From Propionibacteriaceae bacterium (lineage in GTDB: Bacteria > Actinomycetota > Actinomycetes > Propionibacteriales > Propionibacteriaceae), in the NCBI GenBank assembly GCA_020846255.1, contig JADLEH010000406.1, positions 1 through 32,591 on the forward strand: a stretch of DNA of 32,591 nucleotides, in the 5' to 3' direction. Below, piece by piece: positions 24,859-32,591 of the stretch. The notes below the pieces were generated by a model that worked only from the letters and a program-made list of their open reading frames with translations, made no database searches and was not told where the DNA came from. Position 1 is the first letter of the stretch; each line of letters opens with the position of its first letter. A program made the translations under genes and the position numbers.

Positions 24859-26517
24859 TCACACCTTGTCGACCTGCGTGACCTGCACCGTCGCGGTGTC
24901 ACCGCTCCGGGTGAACTCCCAGGTTGCGGACGGGGCCAGGGCTGCGAGCAGCGCCCGGTCATGGGTGACGATCAGCAGCGTCCCGGCGAACTCGACGAGC
25001 GCGGCCTGCAGCTGCTCGATCGCCTCGACGTCCAGGTGGTTGGTCGGCTCGTCGAGCACGACCACGTTGACCGCCCGACCCTGCAGCACCGCCAGCGCGG
25101 CGCGGGTCCGCTCGCCGAGGGAGAGGGTGTCCCCCGGCCGGCCGACGTGCTCGGCGCCGAGGCCGAACTTCGCCAGCAGCGTTCGGGTGGCCGCGGCGTC
25201 CGGCGAGACGAGCGCTGCCTGCACCTGGTCGAGCAGGGCTTCGGTGCCGGCGATCACGGACCTGGCCTGGTCCAGCCGCCCGAGCACCACCCGGCTTCCC
25301 CACGAGATCCGTCCCGACGCCGGCCGGCCGGCCAGGATCGCGTCCAGCAGGGTGGTCTTCCCGGTGCCGTTGTCGCCGACAAGGGCCACCCGTTCGCCGC
25401 GGGCGACCTGCGCGGAGACCGGCCCGACGGTGAAGTCGCCGTTGGCTGCCACCACCTGGTCGAGGGTGAGCACGATCCCTGCTGATGGCGCAGCCTCGGT
25501 GATCGAGTAGCGCAGCTCCCATTCGCGACGGGGCTGCTCGACCTCCTCCAGCCGGTCGGCCGCACTCCGCACCCGCGCTGCGCGCTGGTCCATCCGCCGG
25601 GCCCGGTCCTCGCGGTACTTCTTCTCCAGCTTCAGCCCTGGACCGAGCTGGGCCGCCTTGGCCCTGCCCTGCTGCGCCCACTCGGTCTTGCGCCTGGCCT
25701 GTTCCACCAGGTCCGTCCGCTCGCCGACGTAGGCGCGGTAGGCGGCTTCGGCCTGGGAGCGGGCCAGGTCGCGTGCCGCCCGGTACTCCGACCACCCGCC
25801 GGCGTAGTGGTTCACCGCCTGCTGGACCAGGTCCAGCTCCACGACGGAGGTGGCCACGGCATCAAGGAACGCCCGGTCGTGGGAGGCGATCAGCACCGGC
25901 GCCGGCGACTGCCGCACGAACCCGGTGATGGCATCCAGCCCGGCCAGGTCGAGGTTGTTGGTCGGCTCGTCGAGCAGCAGCAGGTCGAACCGGCTGACCA
26001 GGATCGACGCCAACGCTGCGCGGGCCGTCTGGCCGCCGGAGAGGCTGCCCAGCGGGCGGTCGAGCTGGACCTCGAGTCCCACCCGGGCCACGACCTCGGC
26101 CAGCCGGACTTCGAGATCCGCCCCGCCGAGGGCCAGCCAGCGCTCCAGGGCGAGGCTGTAGCGGTCAGCGGCAGCGGCGTCCGGTGGACCGGCGAGGGCA
26201 GCTGCCGCCCGCTCGAACTCCAGCCCTGCTGCAGCGACTCCGGTGCGTCGCCGCGCGTAGTCGAGGATGGACTCGGCCGCGGCCGGTGGGGACTGCGGCA
26301 GGTAGCCGACGGCTGCGTCCGGCGGGGCGAACCGGACGGTGCCGGAGTCGGCTGCGTGCTCACCGGCGATGATGCGCAGCAGGGTCGACTTGCCCGAGCC
26401 GTTCACGCCGACGAGGGCGGTCACGTCGCCAGGCGCGAGCGTCAGGTCGAGCCCGGCGAAGAGCGGCCGGGCGCCGAAGGAGGCGGACACGGCGGACAGG
26501 AAAAGGGAAGCGGACAT
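24859..26517 (-). CDS. ABC-F family ATP-binding cassette protein
   Basis: Two NBDs (GVNGSGKST, LSGGQTARAALASI, LLLLDEPTNNLDL; GDNGTGKTT, LSLGERTRAALAVL, VVLDEPTNHLDVEAI) with a charged linker and no TM segments. Confidence 0.93.
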   Translation of the reverse strand: MSASLFLSAVSASFGARPLFAGLDLTLAPGDVTALVGVNGSGKSTLLRIIAGEHAADSGTVRFAPPDAAVGYLPQSPPAAAESILDYARRRTGVAAAGLEFERAAAALAGPPDAAAADRYSLALERWLALGGADLEVRLAEVVARVGLEVQLDRPLGSLSGGQTARAALASILVSRFDLLLLDEPTNNLDLAGLDAITGFVRQSPAPVLIASHDRAFLDAVATSVVELDLVQQAVNHYAGGWSEYRAARDLARSQAEAAYRAYVGERTDLVEQARRKTEWAQQGRAKAAQLGPGLKLEKKYREDRARRMDQRAARVRSAADRLEEVEQPRREWELRYSITEAAPSAGIVLTLDQVVAANGDFTVGPVSAQVARGERVALVGDNGTGKTTLLDAILAGRPASGRISWGSRVVLGRLDQARSVIAGTEALLDQVQAALVSPDAAATRTLLAKFGLGAEHVGRPGDTLSLGERTRAALAVLQGRAVNVVVLDEPTNHLDVEAIEQLQAALVEFAGTLLIVTHDRALLAALAPSATWEFTRSGDTATVQVTQVDKV

Positions 26518-26618
26518 GGGAGACCTCGATCGCTGGCTGGGACAGGGCGAGAGGTCAGTTCCACATGGCAACCAGCTTCACCCGGACCCGCGCTCCCGGT
26601 CAAGCCGACCGGCCCACC

Positions 26619-27803
26619 TCAGGGGAGCGGCTCGCCGCGCATCTGGGGGGAGGCGTACACGGAGGAGACGATCTCGCCGCCGAACCAGCGGGTGAGCCGT
26701 TCGGCCTCTGCCTCCAGCCGGTCCCTGGCAGCTTCGCCGGGGTCGCCGCGGTAGATCACCCGGACGCTGCTGTCGTCGGTCTGCACCCAGCAGCCGACCA
26801 CCCGGCCGTTCCACCAGGCCGTCGTGCCGCCGTTGCCCGCATAGTCGAAGAGATAGGGCACGTCGGCCGGGTCGAGGTAGAAGTCACGCTGCTTCCACCC
26901 CATGGTGGTGGGATCCAGCGCCGGGAGCAGAGCTGCCCACGGCTCCACGGGCGGGTCCGGCTCGGTGTCCTGCGGCAGCACCCAGCCGAGGTCCCCGGAA
27001 TCGAGGGCCACCTGCACGGCCGAGACATCGGCCAGCGCCCGGCGGACCGCAGCCTTGGTCGCGCCGAGCCACCAGACGATGTCGGTCTCCGTGCCCGGGC
27101 CGAAGGTCCACAGCCAGCGGCGGACGAGTTCGGCGTAGCCCTCGGCCTCGACCAGGGGGTCGGGGACGTCGCCGTGCAGCCAGGCGTCCATGGTCGTCCA
27201 GCGGGGACGGGAGATGCGCCAGTGGTGCACGTTGTGGCCCCGGGCCACCTGGCCGCGGGCGCCGAGCAGGGTGAGGATGCGCGGCGCGACCGGGCTCTCC
27301 TGGCTCCAGCGTCCGGAACCGAAGATGATCCGGGTGTCCAGCAGCGGCACCTCCTGGCGCAGGGTGGCTGCGTCCAGCCCCTCACCGCCGGCCAGCCGGT
27401 CGAGCACAGCGGCGGCGGCTTCCTCGACCCAGGCCGGACCGTCGGCAGCCACGCCGGCCTTGGTCACGTCCTGGGCCAGCCGGCGGAACTCAGCAGCGGC
27501 GACGCGAGCCGAGGCGCTGCCCCACGCCGCCGGCAGCAGGTCCCGGGTGAATGCGAACAGCGTGCGGCGCATCGCGAGCTGCTTCACGAGCGCCCGGGTG
27601 TCGTAGAGGGCTGCGTCGACGTCAGCCACCGAAAGGCCGTCCACCCGGGCGCGGAGCGACAGGTGCACCGTCGGCGGCTCCGTGGCGTGCAGCACCGTCA
27701 TGGCCCGGGTGGCGGTAACGGGGTCGGGGTAGCGGTGCTCCGGATGGATGCCGTGGCGCCGCGCCATCCGCACGCGGCGCTGCTCGTCCCCGATGTGCAG
27801 CAT
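26619..27803 (-). CDS. Winged-helix DNA-binding domain protein (HTH_42 family)
   Basis: RRTLFAFTRDLLP, RQEVPLLDTRIIF...RILTLLGARGQVARG, FDYAGNGGTTAWWNGRVVGCWVQ; start at MLHIGDEQ. Confidence 0.82.
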   Translation of the reverse strand: MLHIGDEQRRVRMARRHGIHPEHRYPDPVTATRAMTVLHATEPPTVHLSLRARVDGLSVADVDAALYDTRALVKQLAMRRTLFAFTRDLLPAAWGSASARVAAAEFRRLAQDVTKAGVAADGPAWVEEAAAAVLDRLAGGEGLDAATLRQEVPLLDTRIIFGSGRWSQESPVAPRILTLLGARGQVARGHNVHHWRISRPRWTTMDAWLHGDVPDPLVEAEGYAELVRRWLWTFGPGTETDIVWWLGATKAAVRRALADVSAVQVALDSGDLGWVLPQDTEPDPPVEPWAALLPALDPTTMGWKQRDFYLDPADVPYLFDYAGNGGTTAWWNGRVVGCWVQTDDSSVRVIYRGDPGEAARDRLEAEAERLTRWFGGEIVSSVYASPQMRGEPLP

Positions 27804-27894
27804 CGGGCCATGATCGCCGAAGCCGGCGTCCCGGCCAAGTGCCTGACTGCAACGGGCGTCCCGTCGGGGCAGCCCTCCAGCCCCGGAGGTCGAC

Positions 27895-28506
27895 TCAGGT
27901 TCCCCAGTCGCCGAGCGCACCCTCAAGGGCGCCGAGGGCAGCGTCGACGAGCGGGTGCCGGTCGTCGTCCGGGCAGCCGGCAAGGACCCAGGCCAGGCAC
28001 GCCTGGTCGACGAAGCCGAAGTAGCCCCGTAGCGCGTACTCGTGGCGGGCCCAGGCCGCCGGCCTGAGCAGCGTGCGCAGGTTCTCGACCTGCTCGGCCC
28101 TCGCCACCTGCCGGAGCTCGACCGCTTCCCGCGGCTCCTCGCCCCCGACCAGCGGGCTGGCCCAGGTGCCCGGTCGGTCGGCGATGTGGTCCAGGTACAC
28201 CAGCAGCGAGGTCCGGACCCGGTCGCGCACCGGCACCCCGGCGGGCAGGGCCGCGTCCGCCTGCAGCTGGGCCTTGGCGAGCGCTTCCACCGCCGTCCTC
28301 ACCACAGCCGTGTACAGGCCGGCCTTGCTGCCGAAGTAGTGCAGCACGAGAGCCGGCGAGGCGCCGGCAGCCCTGGCCACCTGTGCAGTGGTGACGTCGG
28401 CATAGGCGGCCTCGCCGTAGAGCCGGCGGGCCGCCTCGAGGATGCCCTCGCGGCGCTCCTCGACATCGAGTCGCTGCCGGGGCTCGCGGTCGGTCCGTGG
28501 CGTCAT
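27895..28506 (-). CDS. TetR-family transcriptional regulator
   Basis: REGILEAARRLYGEAAYADVTTAQVARAAGASPALVLHYFGSKAGLYTAVV; start at MTPRTDREPRQ. Confidence 0.93.
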   Translation of the reverse strand: MTPRTDREPRQRLDVEERREGILEAARRLYGEAAYADVTTAQVARAAGASPALVLHYFGSKAGLYTAVVRTAVEALAKAQLQADAALPAGVPVRDRVRTSLLVYLDHIADRPGTWASPLVGGEEPREAVELRQVARAEQVENLRTLLRPAAWARHEYALRGYFGFVDQACLAWVLAGCPDDDRHPLVDAALGALEGALGDWGT

Positions 28507-28521
28507 GTTGACCAGCTTACC

Positions 28522-28569
28522 CCTTATTGCGTTACCATCAGTAACCATATTGAACGACAATCAATAAGG
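28522..28569. promoter_or_regulatory. Nested operator-like palindromes in the TetR/GH13 divergent promoter
   Basis: GTTAC-CATCA-GTAAC (28531-28545) enclosed by CCTTATTG (28522-28529)/CAATAAGG (28562-28569). Confidence 0.55.
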
Positions 28570-28575
28570 AAGCAG

Positions 28576-29772
28576 ATGAACCTCACGCACGCCATCTGGT
28601 GGCACCTCTATCCGCTCGGTGCGCTCGGCGCCCCGATCCACGAGCACCCGTCCGCTGACGTGGTCCACCGCCTGCCCCGGTTGGTGGACTGGCTCGACTA
28701 CGCGGTGGAGCTGGGTTGCTCCGGCCTGCTGCTCGGGCCGGTGTTCACTTCCACCTCGCACGGCTACGACACCGTCGACCACTTCACCATCGACCCACGG
28801 CTCGGCGACCAGTCCGACTTCGACCACCTGGTCGCGGCTGCGGGACAACGCGGCCTCGCCGTGGTGCTGGACGGGGTCTTCAACCACATCGGCGCCGCGC
28901 ACCCGGCCGTGACCGCAGGGGAAGGGCTGGTGCGGACCGAGAACGGCTCGCCCGCCGGCTGGGAGGGCCACGCCGAGCTGGTCGAGCTCGACCACGCCAA
29001 CCCGGCGGTCGCCGACCTGGTCACCGAGGTGATGCTGCACTGGCTGCGCCGCGGCATCGCCGGCTGGCGACTCGATGTCGCCTACGCCGTGCCGCCGGAG
29101 TTCTGGCGGGAAGTGCTCGGCCGGGTGCGGGCGGAGTTCCCGGAAGCGATCTTCATCGGGGAGGTGCTGCACGGCGACTACGCAGCCGTGGCGCGGGCGG
29201 GGGGCCTCGACTCCGTGACCCAGTACGAACTCTGGAAGGCAGCGTGGAGCTCGCTGAAGGACCGCAACTTCTGGGAGCTCGCCTGGGCGCTCGAACGCCA
29301 CGACGCCATCGCAGCCCAGTTGGTGTCCCAGACCTTCGTCGGCAACCACGACGTCACCCGCATCGCCAGCCAGGTGGGCGACGCCGGGTCGGTGCTCGCG
29401 CTGGTGATCCTGCTCACGCTCCCGGGGATGCCGAGCATCTACTACGGCGACGAGCAGGGCTTCCGTGGCGAGAAGGGCTGCGGGCGAGACGCCGATGACC
29501 CGCTCCGGCCCCAGCTTCCAGCGACTCCTGCCGATCTGGCGCCGCAGGGGTGGTGGCTCTACCGGCTGCACCAGGAGCTGATCGCGTTGCGCCGCCGCAA
29601 CCCGTGGCTGGCCGGCGGTCGCGTCCGGGTCGTCGGCAAGGACTGCACCTGGATCACCTACGAGACCACCGGTTCGGCGGGGAACGTGCTCCGGGTCGAG
29701 CTGGGCCTCGAGCCGGAGCCCTCGGCCCGGGTGGTCGTCGACGGCACGACCGCCTTCGTCTGGCCGCGCTGA
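28576..29772 (+). CDS. Alpha-amylase family (GH13) glycoside hydrolase
   Basis: DGVFNHIG, GWRLDVAYAVP (nucleophile Asp), FIGEVLHGDY (acid/base Glu), FVGNHDVTRIAS; SD AAGGA upstream of ATG. Confidence 0.93.
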   Translation: MNLTHAIWWHLYPLGALGAPIHEHPSADVVHRLPRLVDWLDYAVELGCSGLLLGPVFTSTSHGYDTVDHFTIDPRLGDQSDFDHLVAAAGQRGLAVVLDGVFNHIGAAHPAVTAGEGLVRTENGSPAGWEGHAELVELDHANPAVADLVTEVMLHWLRRGIAGWRLDVAYAVPPEFWREVLGRVRAEFPEAIFIGEVLHGDYAAVARAGGLDSVTQYELWKAAWSSLKDRNFWELAWALERHDAIAAQLVSQTFVGNHDVTRIASQVGDAGSVLALVILLTLPGMPSIYYGDEQGFRGEKGCGRDADDPLRPQLPATPADLAPQGWWLYRLHQELIALRRRNPWLAGGRVRVVGKDCTWITYETTGSAGNVLRVELGLEPEPSARVVVDGTTAFVWPR

Positions 29773-29807
29773 GCTCGTCGGCCACCGCCGGGCGCTAGCG
29801 TCTGGCC

Positions 29808-30401
29808 ATGCCCAGCTACCAGCACCGCGGTGCCGTCCCGGCCATCGACCCGCAGGCCTTCGTCGCTCCGACCGCAGTCATCTCCGGTGCCGTCTCCATC
29901 GCCGCCGGCGCCCGCGTCCTGCATGGCGCTGTGGTGACGGCTGAGGACGGCGAGGTCTCGATCGGACGCGACGTGGTGGTGATGGAGCACGCCCTGATCC
30001 GCGGACGGGCCGGGCACCCGGCCCGGATCGGGAACTCGGTGCTGATCGGTCCCACCGCGCATGTCAACGGCGCCACGGTGGGCGACGGCGCCTTCATCGC
30101 CACCGGTGCTGCGGTCTTTCCCGGTGCAGTCATCGGGGACGGCGCAGAGGTGCGGGTCCACGCCGTCGTCCAGGTGAACACCACCGTCGCGCCCGGCGAG
30201 GTCGTGCCGATCGGGTGGGTGGCGGTCGGGACGCCCGCGACGATCCTGCCGCCAGAGCGGCACGAGGAGATCTGGGCGGTGCAACGCGACCTGGACTTCC
30301 CGGGGACGGTCTACGGGGTCCCCCGCGGCACGCCCATGGCAGAGCTCATGCGCGGCCAGTCCGACTACTACGGGGCCCACGCCGGCGACCGGCAGCTCTA
30401 G
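29808..30401 (+). CDS. Left-handed beta-helix hexapeptide-repeat protein (gamma-carbonic anhydrase-like fold)
   Basis: IGNSVLIGPTAHVNGATVGDGAFIATGAAVFPGAVIGDGAEVRVHAVVQVNTTVAPGEVVPIGWVAVGTPATI hexapeptide periodicity. Confidence 0.85.
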   Translation: MPSYQHRGAVPAIDPQAFVAPTAVISGAVSIAAGARVLHGAVVTAEDGEVSIGRDVVVMEHALIRGRAGHPARIGNSVLIGPTAHVNGATVGDGAFIATGAAVFPGAVIGDGAEVRVHAVVQVNTTVAPGEVVPIGWVAVGTPATILPPERHEEIWAVQRDLDFPGTVYGVPRGTPMAELMRGQSDYYGAHAGDRQL

Positions 30402-30436
30402 GCCGGACCTTGCGGGACGCCAGCGTCCACGCGTAG

Positions 30437-30449
30437 CATGTTCTACATG
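30437..30449. promoter_or_regulatory. CATGT-TCT-ACATG palindrome at the PadR start
   Basis: Perfect 5-bp arms (30437-30441/30445-30449), ATGT...ACAT half-sites as in PadR operators, between alternative starts 30438 and 30450. Confidence 0.4.
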
Positions 30450-30989
30450 GAGAATATTTCGGCCATGGACGTTGCCCTGCTCGGGCTCCTCGCGGAACGC
30501 CCGATGCACCCGTGGGAGATCACCAAGCAGGTCGAGTACCGGGAGATGCGAACCTGGACCGACCTGGCCCGCTCGACCGTCTACAAGCAGCTCGCCTCGC
30601 TCGAGGCCCGCGGTCTGGTCCGGACCGAGGACGAGGTGGCCTCCAGCCGGGTCCGGCGGGTGCACCAGCTCACGCCGGCGGGCCGGGCAGCCCTGGCCGG
30701 GGGCGTGACCCGGCTCCTTGGCGAGCCGCAGTACCCGCATTGGGGGATCGACATCGCCACCTACAATCTCGACGCGATCCCGCCGGCCGAAGCCGTTGCC
30801 GCCCTCGACAAGTACGCCCGGACACTGCGCGAGTGCTCCGCCGGTTGGTCGAAACTCGAGGCGTTCCTGCGGGACGAGGAGAAGTGTCCGCCCCACCGCT
30901 GGGCCCTCGCCCGCCGGGCGCGAGCGATGATCGACGGCGAACTCCGCTGGATCGCCGAGTTCCGGGCCGAGCTGGAGGCAGCCAGGTGA
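30438..30989 (+). CDS. PadR-family transcriptional regulator
   Basis: ALLGLLAERPMHPWEITKQVEYREMRTWTDLARSTVYKQLASLEARGLVRTEDEVASSRVRRVHQLTPAGRAAL; start could be 30450. Confidence 0.9.
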   Translation: MFYMENISAMDVALLGLLAERPMHPWEITKQVEYREMRTWTDLARSTVYKQLASLEARGLVRTEDEVASSRVRRVHQLTPAGRAALAGGVTRLLGEPQYPHWGIDIATYNLDAIPPAEAVAALDKYARTLRECSAGWSKLEAFLRDEEKCPPHRWALARRARAMIDGELRWIAEFRAELEAAR

Positions 30990-32591
30990 GCGCCGTCATC
31001 GAGGTCCGCGGTGCCCGGACCCACAACCTGCGCGCAATCGATGTCGACATCCCGCATGACCGCCTGGTGGTGTTCACCGGGGTCTCCGGCTCGGGCAAGT
31101 CCTCCTTGGTCTTCGACACCGTCCACACCGAGGCTCAGCGCCAGTTGATCGAGACCTTCAGCAGCTTCGCCCGGCAGCGCCTGCCGAAGCTCACCCGGCC
31201 GGACCTGGACGAGATCCGCCACCTGACCACCTCCATCCAGATCGACCAGAAGCCGATGGGACGCAACCTGCGCTCCACCCTCGGCACCGCAACCGAGCTG
31301 CACACCTATCTCAGGCTGCTCTTCGTGCGGTGCGGTGATCGCAAGGACCTGCCGAGCTTCCACCTCGGCTTCAACAATCCCCACGGCGCCTGTCCCGGCT
31401 GCGCGGGGCTGGGGCGGGTGGTGCGGGCCGACCTGGACCAGCTGCTGGACCGCTCGTTGTCGCTGCGCGACGGAGCGATCCGGCACCCCGACTGGAAGGT
31501 CGGTGGCTGGAACTGGCGCGAGGTACTGGTGCTCGGCCTGTTCGACGTCGACCGGCCCCTAGCCGAGTGGGACGCCGAAGCGCTCCACCTGCTGCTGCAC
31601 GCCGAGGGAGTCGAGGTCGAACGCCCGCACGGCGCTGCGGCCTACACCAAGACCTGGCGTGGAGTTGTCAGACGGCTGGAGACGGCCGGAGCCGAACAGG
31701 ACGACACCGAGACCGGCTCGCCGGCCCGCGTCCGGGCCCGAGCCAAGTACCTGGTGCCGGCGGTGTGCCCGGACTGCGACGGGCTCCGCCTCAAGCCTGC
31801 GGCCCTCGCGGTGCGCGTTGCCGACCTCTCCTTCGGTGAAGCACTGACGATGGAACTCTCCGACCTGCGGGAGTGGCTCTGCACCCTCCCGGCGAGGCTC
31901 GGTCCGGCCGACCGGGCTGTGGCGACGCCGCTGGTGGCCAAGCTGGGCCGCATGCTGGAGCACCTGATCCGCGTCGGGGTGGGCTACCTCCACGTCAACC
32001 GCCCGGTGGCGACCCTCTCCGGCGGCGAGGCACGCCGAGTCAAGACCGCCCGCCAGCTCGACTGCGATCTGACGAAGCTGACCTACGTGCTCGATGAGCC
32101 GACCGCCGGCCTGCACCCCAACGACGTGGACAACCTGGTCGAGATCCTGTTCGAGCTGCGTGACCAGGGCAACTCCGTGCTGGTCGTCGAACACGACCCG
32201 CAGGTGGTCCTCGCCGCCGACCACGTGATCGAGATCGGGCCCGGCCCGGGACGCAAGGGCGGGGACCTGGTGTTCTCGGGGTCAGCCGCGGCGTACCTGG
32301 CGGCGGGGTCCGCCAACGCGGAGGCCCTGGTCCCCGGACGTGTGCTGGCCAATCCTGCGCCACGTCCCTGGACGAAGGCCTGGGAGATTCGTGGAGCTGC
32401 TGCCAACAACCTGCGCAACGTGGATGTGTCGATCCCACAGGGAGTCCTCGTGGCTGTCACGGGAGTAGCCGGCTCCGGGAAGAGCACCCTGGTTCGGGAG
32501 GTGCTGCTCCCGGCCTGTCCCGATGCCGTGGTCATCGACCAGGGCCCGATCGGCCGCTCCAGCCGCTCCACTCCACTGTCCTACGTTGGCG
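30986..32591 (+). CDS. Class II UvrA-like (UvrA2/drug-resistance) ABC ATPase, 3' truncated by the window edge
   Basis: GTG 30986 overlaps the PadR stop; IEVRGARTHNLRAIDVDIPHDRLVVFTGVSGSGKSSLVFDTV, CPGCAGLG...CPDCDGLRLKP zinc module, TLSGGEARRVKTARQL, YVLDEPTAGLHPNDV, second Walker A VTGVAGSGKSTLV; open to the window end. Confidence 0.9.
   Translation, partial: MSAVIEVRGARTHNLRAIDVDIPHDRLVVFTGVSGSGKSSLVFDTVHTEAQRQLIETFSSFARQRLPKLTRPDLDEIRHLTTSIQIDQKPMGRNLRSTLGTATELHTYLRLLFVRCGDRKDLPSFHLGFNNPHGACPGCAGLGRVVRADLDQLLDRSLSLRDGAIRHPDWKVGGWNWREVLVLGLFDVDRPLAEWDAEALHLLLHAEGVEVERPHGAAAYTKTWRGVVRRLETAGAEQDDTETGSPARVRARAKYLVPAVCPDCDGLRLKPAALAVRVADLSFGEALTMELSDLREWLCTLPARLGPADRAVATPLVAKLGRMLEHLIRVGVGYLHVNRPVATLSGGEARRVKTARQLDCDLTKLTYVLDEPTAGLHPNDVDNLVEILFELRDQGNSVLVVEHDPQVVLAADHVIEIGPGPGRKGGDLVFSGSAAAYLAAGSANAEALVPGRVLANPAPRPWTKAWEIRGAAANNLRNVDVSIPQGVLVAVTGVAGSGKSTLVREVLLPACPDAVVIDQGPIGRSSRSTPLSYVG

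Noticed and set aside
24859-26517. Antibiotic-resistance ABC-F with upstream attenuation leader
   Set aside because: Only about 100 nt separate it from the upstream gene and no convincing leader peptide/terminator pair was seen; resistance class cannot be assigned by eye.
26565-28067. 500-aa plus-strand ORF
   Set aside because: Antisense to the HTH_42 and TetR genes; shadow-ORF composition.
1-32591. tRNA, rRNA, transposase, integrase or prophage genes
   Set aside because: None recognised on either strand; the window appears to be chromosomal without an obvious integrated mobile element apart from the REP-like palindromes.

Overview
High-GC actinobacterial chromosome segment with about 30 densely packed CDSs. 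I suspect Propionibacteriaceae or a relative, but did not test this. Most of it is ordinary: MarR-MFS, an acyl-CoA ligase, Tag, an EamA permease, MscS, an LLM/FMN-reductase pair, ArsR-SRPBCC-VOC, a two-component system, GH38 plus a six-hairpin glycosidase, a PanE-like reductase, ABC-F, a TetR/GH13 divergon, and PadR plus a class-II UvrA-like ABC ATPase that runs off the right edge and is absent from the ORF track. The best candidate for an under-described system is a tightly coupled minus-strand operon at 24541->19419. Its order is cytoplasmic S8 subtilase, ECF-like sigma factor, 155-aa beta-sandwich-like protein, and TPR-CHAT caspase-like protease. Both proteases keep recognisable catalytic motifs. 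The subtilase carries five perfect GSGGYWGGI repeats, encoded by 27-bp DNA repeats whose only differences are synonymous. Upstream is an intergenic region rich in hairpins, including a nested 15-bp/11-bp inverted repeat. Directly downstream is a coupled short-RHH/GNAT pair that resembles a toxin-antitoxin module. Several perfect or near-perfect operator-like palindromes were found by eye. All family calls come from motif reading; no database search was run.
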